Below are positions 56,331 through 64,000 of a DNA stretch of 64,000 bases, piece by piece. Below the pieces are notes generated by a model. That model ran no database searches, had not been told where the DNA came from, and saw only the letters and a list, made by a program, of their open reading frames with translations. Source of the DNA: Acanthopleura granulata (Eukaryota > Mollusca > Polyplacophora > Chitonida > Chitonidae); NCBI GenBank assembly GCA_016165875.1, contig JABBOT010000032.1:931613-995612 (forward strand). The letters are read 5' to 3'. A program made the position numbers and the translations under genes. Numbering within the stretch: the first letter of the stretch is position 1; each line of letters begins with the position of its first letter.

Positions 56331-58254
56331 AAACGTCACAGACACGCACATACAGGATCGCTGGTCACACACAATCACACATGTGGTTCACGTACTGATA
56401 CAGCAAGCCTTGTCAATTTGATCACTAATTTTGCGGGAAAACCTTCGGGAGTAATTGAACACAACGGACAGTGTGTAGACTTTTTATCAGAATTTATTTA
56501 TTTATTTGAAGAGGCTGGCCTCTGAAATTTCCCGATGTTCCACGTGTGTTTCATGGGGAAATAATCCCCGAGGTAAACTAAACCTGAACACAAATGAAGC
56601 AAATGCAAAAGTAAATGAAAACAGTGACCGAAAGAGTTGATCGCTATTTCTAGGGCCGCTTTGCTAGCATCGCTTTCAGAGTACCGTGTTTTATTACCAT
56701 GCCAAGAATACGTAAAATGCAGACCATGAATACTTTCATTTCAGGATGCTTAGAGAACAAGCATTCTCTAATTATATTCTGTGTACATACACACGATAAG
56801 TTGTAGATTCCTGGCAAGTATCAGACGTGCAGAAGTACCGCAGAAATAATTACACTCTCATACCGGCCTTTTCATACAAGTTTCCGTCGGCTCCGAATGT
56901 GGTCGGGAATTACAAGCGTGCATGGTTGCGAGCAAGTGCGCAGAGATACTTGTACTTCAGTTTATACCATAATTTACTCCATCAGTAAATGCAACAAAGC
57001 CACCTTTGTATAGGATTGTCAGTTTAAATTCACGTGTGCCCATGATAAGTTATCAAATAATCATTATCAAATTTCCGTCATGCATGCACATAACTCTGGC
57101 AGGTTGGCCGGCTTTATGAGGACGCGCCTGTTGTACATATATATGTGTATGGGTGTGGGAAGTGACAGGGAAATTTATGGTAACTGAGGAGCAGTTCACT
57201 TTATTGATTGGGGTCATTGTATTATCCACCAAATTCTTCACGATGGTTGCATGGTCGTTTAACTTTACACAGTTTCGTGCTCCAGAAGACTCGGGCTGGG
57301 GCACATTCACCCTAAATGTTGACAAGCTTTCTACAGCCTTCTGTGTATCTGCTCTTATCACCCAGACAGATGGTTAAACAAGATGCGTCTTGTTTAAGAA
57401 ACATAAAAACTGCTTCTTGATAATATTCTAATTTAATCACTGATGACTGATGACTGATTGCATCCAAGAATTTGTGTCAAATAGTTTACCTAAGGGACAG
57501 TTCATTCTGTAATCATTCACACGTCAATTATGCACCGAGGAGTAAATAACAAGTTGAAGGCATGCGAATCTATCAGCTATTGCTTTCATTTTAGTGTAAT
57601 TCTTTAGCCGAAGGGTGTTTTCATATATCCCCTATTTCAGTCGGAAACATTTCTAGTCCAACTTTATGTGCAGCTTTACGTGGGAAAATTGATGTCATTG
57701 TAAGATATCCGCTGTAGTACCACTTCCATAATAGACGCCTGGTCTCCATGTAAAGCACGTATACTTATATCTGGATAAGTGACAGCTTGACTGTCCCCCA
57801 TCAGTCAGTCTTGGTGCCCAAAGTGGTACGTAAGTCTCTGCCTAGTTGATGCATGAGTGGTTAAACCACATGATCATGAAGACTGGGGATATCAATCCAT
57901 TCGCAGTACAAGGCTTCTTTGAAGAGAGTCACTGCAGAACATGGGAATGCAAACTATCTGATGTTCTTAGCTCTCCTTTACAACGGTAATTAAATTTTTG
58001 TTTTATATTTATCATTGCGTTATTTATAATATTTTTGTGCATTGAATAAGAGGGAACTCAAGTCCCTTGCATTTGTCTAGCATAAAGGGAATAAAGTTCA
58101 GTTCCGTGAAGGCTTTTTTAATGTTCATTAAGCGTCATCCTTATTCTTTAAATCATCCAGACAGCCTACAAATGTCATTTTCATTTTTAACCAGACAGAT
58201 TTATATACCCTCACACAACCTGCAAATGTAGGGCTTCTCTATTATTTTGTATTA
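56331..58254. other. non-coding stretch
   Basis: Open frames at 57053-57361 (minus) and 57153-57377 (plus) overlap and lack motifs. No repeat family recognised. Confidence 0.5.
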
Positions 58255-58508
58255 TTTCATTTAGGTATTTGATTGGTGTTTTACGCCGTCCTCATGAGCA
58301 TTTCACTTATACGACGGCGGCCAGCACTGTGGTGGGAGGAAGCCCGGCAGAGCTAGGGGGAAACCCACGACCATCCGCAGGTTGCTGGCAGAACTTCCCA
58401 CGTACGGTCAGAGAGGACTTGAACTCACAGCGACCGCAGTGGTGGGAAGCTTCTGGGTCAATACGCTGCGCTAGCGCGTTAAGCACCCCACTGAACCACG
58501 GGGGCCCC
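58255..58508 (-). repeat. full-length SINE S1
   Basis: gattggtgttttacgccgtc, cttatacgacggcggccagc, cgaccatccgcaggttgctg, gacttgaactcacagcgacc and the head ending gaaccacgggggcccc. A small deletion lies in the 'gagaggaagccagcatgagc' region. Confidence 0.93.
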
Positions 58509-58580
58509 ATTATTTTGTAAGCCACAGAAGTAGATGTATGATGTACATCAGTCCACACATTTTCACGTCTGTCCATCAGC

Positions 58581-58709
58581 TGTCACAACAGTCCCTCCAG
58601 TGTCACAACAGTCCCTCCAGCTGTCACAACAGTCCCTCCAGTGTCACAACTCCAGCTGTCACATCAGTCCCTCCAGTGTCACAACAGTCCCTCCAGTGTC
58701 ACAACAGTC
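58581..58709. repeat. 20-bp minisatellite, about 6.5 copies
   Basis: tgtcacaacagtccctccag repeated, with small length changes (an extra ctg in some units, one 10-bp loss at about 58650). Confidence 0.93.
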
Positions 58710-59205
58710 TATTTTCAGATTCTCTTGCCTAGCTGTGTCATATTTAGAAATTCTATCACTGCAATGTAATGTGTCTGCCGTAAAACAATCACTGAGGCTT
58801 ATGAACTTGTGTCGACAAAGGTAGGGTCATGTTTTCGTCATGCCCTGATGAACCTTCAGTCTCAATATATCTGTTTCGCTTTGATTTTTTTGATACCTCT
58901 GCTTCAAGCTTTACCATCTTCATATGAAATATGTCAACATTATCACGAAGTAAGTGCCTTGCAGTTCTCAATTAAGTAACCAATATCATTATTCCATATC
59001 GGAAGTTACGAATGTCCTAGATTCTTTTTCCACAATTAAGATACAAGTGATTACTCGTAGGTGTTGATATCACCGGTGTTGCGAGCTATGTGCATCCTAT
59101 AAAGTTCAACACAATGTACCCCGGTTTTCAATGACAGCTTAAGACAACAAGACCGATGTTTTGCACCACCAACAGAAGACCTAACTACCCTAATTCTGCT
59201 AACTT
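58710..59205. other. non-coding stretch
   Basis: Nothing supported. Confidence 0.5.
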
Positions 59206-60503
59206 CCCAGTTTTTCCAGTCAATATGACAACCATGCACATAATCCAAGATGACCATGTCAGTTTTTCCACTCAATATGACAACCATGCACATAATCCAT
59301 GATGACCATGTCAGTTTTTCTAGTCAATATGACAACCATGCACATAATCCATGATGACCATGTCAGTTTTTCCACTCAATATGACAACCATGCACATAAT
59401 CCATGATGACCATGTCAGTTTTTCCAGTCAATATGACAACCATGCACATAACCCATGATGACCATGTCAGTTTTTCCACTCAATATGACAACCATGCACA
59501 TAATCCAAGATGACCATGTCAGTTTTTCCACTCAATATGACAACCATGCATATAATCCATGATGACCATGTCAGTTTTTCCAGTCAATATGACAACCATC
59601 CACATAATCCATGATGACCATGTCAGTTTTTCCAGTCAACATGACAACCATACACATAATCCAAGATCTCCATGTCAGTTTTTCCACTCAATATGACAAC
59701 CATACACATAATCCATGATGACCATGTCAGTTTTTCCACTCAATATGACAACCATGCACATAATCCATGATGACCATGTCAGTTTTTCCAGTCAACATGA
59801 CAACCATCCACATAATCCAAGGTGACCTTGTCAGTTTGACAACCATGCACATGATCCAAGATGACCATGTCAGTTTTTCCAGTCAATATGACAACCATGC
59901 ACATGATCCATGATGACCATGTCAGTTTTTCCAGTCAATATGACAACCATGCACATGATCCATGATGACCATGTCAGTTTTTCCAGTCAATATGACAACC
60001 ATGCACATGATCCATGATGATCATGTCAGTTTTTCCAGTCAATATGACAACCATACACATGATCCATGATGACCATGTCAGTTTTTCCAGTCAATATGAC
60101 AACCATGCACATAATCCATGATGACCATGTCAGTTTTTCCAGTCAATATGACAACCATGCACATAATCCATGATGACCATGTCAGTTTTTCCAGTCAATA
60201 TGACAACCATGCACATAATCCATGATGACCATGTCAGTTTTTCCAGTCAATATGACAACCATGCACATAATCCATGATGACCATGTCAGTTTTTCCAGTC
60301 AATATGACAACCATGCACATAACCCATGATGACCATGTCAGTTTTTCCAGTCAATATGACAACCATGCACATAATCCATGATGACCATGTCAGTTTTTCC
60401 AGTCAATATGACAACCATCCACATAATCCATGATGACCATGTCAGTTTTTCCAGTCAATATGACAACCATGCACATAATCCAAGATGACCATGTCAGTTT
60501 TGG
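59206..60503. repeat. 52-bp minisatellite, about 25 copies
   Basis: The unit contains tgtcagtttttccagtcaat, then atgacaaccatgcacataat and ccatgatgacca. Period is 52 bp. Variants (cca[g/c]tcaa, cata[a/g]tcc, catgatg/caagatg) are grouped along the array: the first half is mixed, while 59870-60430 is nearly uniform. One unit near 59822-59850 has an internal deletion. Because 52 is not a multiple of three, no long frame runs through it. Confidence 0.96.
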
Positions 60504-63174
60504 ATATCCTTGCACGTAATCACCTTCATAAATGCTGCTGGACTACCCATGTTGCCACCAAGCTTTATATATGCTAATTTTTGTAACTCAGCAGATGATT
60601 TTTTTTTCATGTATCAAAGTCATATCTATTGAAATTTTATGTATTCAGCCGTGATTAAATTCAACATGAGGATTAGGACGGCCGAGAACAGACTGCCTCT
60701 GAATCTGCTGTAGACGAGTGTGGATGTCGCTGTGTGGAACACCTTTATGTTTTCCTTGTCCTTGCCTCTTTGTCCCTCTGAGCAAACTGGCTCTGCAGGA
60801 CATGTTGCATATTAGCATGAGCCTCCATTTATCTGTATGTTGTATCCATAAAGATATTGAAGTGAATGGGTTTCCTCGTATCAGCGGCTACAATACATCG
60901 TTTGTGTCCACAGAAGATTCCATTACAGCAAACCCTACAAATACCCTCTAACAGTCTATTATGGGCATCGATACCATGCATAACTTATATCGAGATTTAC
61001 CACAAAACTTGCAAAAAAATCTACACATATTAAAAGAGAACTTAAAATGGAGGAAAAGTGCTTGCACTCGTATAAAGACTGAACTTCCGGATTATCACTA
61101 CAAATAAAAGATAATGTGGGTTGATACTAGGTTTTGAAATGAAAGGTAACAGTTGGTTTCAGTCTTCCGTCGCTGTCCAGATGTGGGATGAGGAAGGGGG
61201 TTGATGGGTCGGGTACTGTTAAGGTCGGTGATAAAAATCTTAATAATATCAAGGGGGAAAAGTTATCAACAAAAAACACATTAAAGTGGGATGCATCCTG
61301 GGATGTGACGGACCAGTATTTTCTCAACACAGTATTAGAGAAGGTGGAAATTTGAAGGGTTCTATATGTCAGAGTTTCAAGTCAAATTCCATGCAGTTTT
61401 AAGTGAACTGTACATCTATGAAGCACACAAGCTATGTATCCACAGAAAGGCAGTGTTAGTTTACCCCCTCCCTCCTATCCATTCAAAGGCTGTTTAGCTT
61501 GGCTGGCCAAGAGAGTTTGGTTTCGGTTTCACACAGCATGTGACCATATCACAGCCTGGTGAAACTGCTACCCGCTGGATCACTTTAATGGCCGAATTAT
61601 CTTAACATGTTGTCCACAAGTAGACACAGTAGACTGTGAATACCACTTCTCCCTAAGATGGCTATTTTATTGCAATTAAATCAAGTGATGGTCTGAATTC
61701 ATCATCATCAGTCTCATATCCAAAATGCTGGCTGCATGTACAATACCTCTGGCAATTTATGTATGTTATTAGCAAATGAAATACCATGTTGTGGTCTCAC
61801 AGTTATTTTCAGTGTTTCCTGTCTATTACAGCTAATGTTCGTATCCTGAAATATCGCAGTGTGTAATACAATATGTACCTAAAATTGCTCTGTTTTCATT
61901 GAACGTGCAATTGGGCTTTTCCATGAAATGTCGTTCTTATTACAAACAGCAGTTAAGTACCGCATGTTTCTTCCATTTTGTAAAGAAAAGCACTGACACA
62001 TGGTCTCTACAGAATTTGACAATAGTTTCAATGACATAGGCAAAACGATGCTTTGATAGCCAAATGCCATTCCTTCTCTAGATTTAAGTTTCACACCCCA
62101 AAATCGTATTATGAGGAGTACTTTTAAAACGTTTTACTTATTTATTTCGAGACATTAGAAAATTTTACTTCAGGAGAAAATAACCACAAGTGTCCCTTTC
62201 AGGAAACAAGTGTACACTTAACAGAGATTTCTAACATTTCAGCACGTTTCTGTTTAGGAAACGTGTTTCCATTTCAGAGGTCGTTGTTAGTATTTCCCTA
62301 TTAGGCAATATTTGAAAAAAACTCAAATATCTCGGTTTAACAAGATGGACACAGCTTGCAAGATGCTTAAAGCACATCTGTCTACCATATACACAAAACT
62401 TTATTGTGCACAGCAGTGCAGGAACCAAGAAAATTAAAACAAAAATCTTTCTTGAGTTATATTTTGTCATTTAGGAAGTGAATTCAAAATATGTTTAACA
62501 TATATTAATTAACTGGCAATTTCTAAAACTGAAAACGTTTTTCTAAAAATGTTCAACTCCGAATTTCGCTATATATAGATATTAATAGATATCCTGTTTT
62601 GGACTTGAATTTTCTCAGATGAAAGGGTTTTCTGAGTTGGACTTTGCCCCGACTGTCTGCGTCTAAAGTTATGGTCTTTTACTGTGCCATCTGAACATAT
62701 GCTTTAAAGCTTAAGAGAATTTTATCTTCACTACATAACGTCTTAATACAGAAAATAAGAGACTCAAAACTTTATACTTCCTGACATTAAAACCAAACAC
62801 GACTGGAGAACGATATATCTTGGTACATTTTACAGTTTGTATGGAATACATAGTCACGACACGCTTAAGGATTGTTAGAGCATGTAAGATGATACAACCA
62901 CTGCGGAAAAGATCATTACTGGTCACAGCTGTGAAGAAAGAGATCTACGAAGTCAGAGGCATGTGATTACTTTCCTAACAATGGTTGGTTCTCTCTATGC
63001 CAGATATTAAACTTCGAGATTTATAACTACAGCTCAACAAGGACCGGTGGCGCTGACATTGTTTACATGTTGCCGCAGTTTGACGTCCTTCATTAAAGCC
63101 ATTTTAATGCCCTGTTCAAAGGTGTATGGCGACCTTGTCTCGTGGCAGTATGATCACCAATGCTAAAATTTAGG
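60504..63174. other. non-coding stretch
   Basis: 2.7 kb with only short motif-free open frames. No recognised repeat. Confidence 0.5.
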
Positions 63175-63400
63175 TTTATACATCATGTATATTCCTACAA
63201 ACATCATATTTTTCATTTTCACACATTATATCAGTACATGAATACCCGTACCCTTGCACAAAATCCCCAATGGTAGCCATGTATCATGTATCCTTTATAC
63301 ATCATGTATAAGCCTACAAACATCATATTTTTCATTTTCACACATTATATCAGTACATGAATACCCGTACCCTTGCACAAAATCCCCAATGGTAGCCAAT
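63175..63400. repeat. recent tandem duplication, 119-bp period
   Basis: tttatacatcatgtat starts at 63175 and 63294. The two copies differ at only a few bases (attcctac against agcctac) through ccaatggtagcca. Confidence 0.92.
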
Positions 63401-63527
63401 TCTCTCCCCAAGAAAGTCTCTGTCATTACGATTGATAAATTCAGCTTATTGGTTTCTTCCCCAGGTGTCTTTTTTTCTCAGGGGGGATTTTATCCCTTTT
63501 CATTCTTACCTGTCCAATAGAAGCACG

Positions 63528-63618
63528 CCTCTACATTGGATATCAAGCGGGTCCCTACATGGGATATGAAGGACGTCCCTACATTGGACATGGAGCACGC
63601 TCCTACATTGGACATAAT
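63528..63618. repeat. 30-bp short tandem repeat, about 3 copies
   Basis: ctacattggacatggagcac-like units. The translated frame shows a 10-residue repeat (TWDMKDVP, TLDMEHAP), with no sign that it is expressed. Confidence 0.8.
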
Positions 63619-64000
63619 AAAAGTTTTCTTAAGCAATTCGGATGTTGTCAGCTACATCTGCTTTATTTGTTTAAAGGAATCCTCCTCCAGATGTCTCTTT
63701 ACGCCTTGCGTTTATTTCTTATACAGAAGTAAAACCTCTTAACTGATACAGGCAGCCGTACGATTTTAGTTTGATTGTTTCTAATCCCCACTTTCATGTT
63801 ATGACTAGCGATGGACTGAAGATTATCGATTTCGGGCTGATTTTCTGTTTTCGAGCAATGTAAACATTATGATGTTGTTTCGGTACAGAAAGACTGCGAT
63901 TCTGTGCGAGCTGTAATACAACTGAATGCGCCTGACGTGGTCCTGGCTTACCCGTAAAACTAATCAATAAATGAGGGGTACGTACAAACGTTACTGCTAG
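63619..64000. other. non-coding stretch
   Basis: Nothing supported. Confidence 0.5.

Noticed and set aside
59206..60503. CRISPR-like array
   Set aside because: The whole 52-bp unit repeats without spacer variation.

Overview
This window is a gene-poor, repeat-rich stretch of animal nuclear DNA. The evidence is AT-rich non-coding sequence, many copies of one tRNA-derived SINE, several minisatellites, decayed DNA transposons and a Ty3/Gypsy retroelement, GT-AG splice-like boundaries, and one intact animal G-protein-coupled receptor. The SINE types resemble repeats I associate with marine lophotrochozoans (molluscs, brachiopods). That placement is an inference from memory and needs a repeat-library search.

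Layout. 0-3.5 kb: SINE copies and a patch of direct and inverted ATTCGA/TCGAAT-rich repeats. 4.7-5.2 kb and 10.7-11.2 kb: two related exon-like segments with the fold-type of a Crypton/KIAA1958-like tyrosine recombinase N-terminal region, the second broken. 8.5 kb: a long hairpin. 14.0-14.6 kb: a 42-bp minisatellite open on both strands. 16.7-18.5 kb: a decayed 33-bp array, a repeat fragment and a second SINE type. 19.81-24.83 kb: a whole but dead PIF/Harbinger transposon with terminal inverted repeats (TIRs), an intron-containing transposase on the minus strand and a Myb/SANT-like partner on the plus strand. 25.1-32.3 kb: a head-to-tail duplication of a unit of about 3.2-3.7 kb, one copy of which carries an expanded 54-bp minisatellite. 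35.5-39.2 kb: a broken Ty3/Gypsy element (minus) with a very short 3' LTR. 40.0-40.6 kb and 47.9-48.6 kb: two copies of a miniature inverted-repeat element (MITE) with roughly 100-bp TIRs, and a single end at 54.8 kb. 41.3-41.7 kb: a 76-bp tandem array. 44.3-45.4 kb (minus): the only intact gene, a single-exon class A receptor of 357 residues. 53.2-54.3 kb: a degenerate tandem repeat beside a candidate terminal exon (minus) with a clean splice acceptor. 58.6-60.5 kb: a 20-bp array and a 1.3-kb array of 52-bp units. 63.2-63.6 kb: small tandem duplications.

How the parts relate. There is no operon-like or pathway-like clustering. The receptor stands alone, and most other coding signal is transposon remains. 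The Harbinger transposase and Myb-like protein would have worked as a pair; both are now disrupted. The MITE has no recognisable autonomous partner here. I saw no convincing CRISPR, rRNA or functional tRNA gene, and nothing that I can support as a wholly new biological system. The best leads are the receptor without the conserved TM2 aspartate, the long-TIR MITE family, the two recombinase-like exons and the 54-kb exon.
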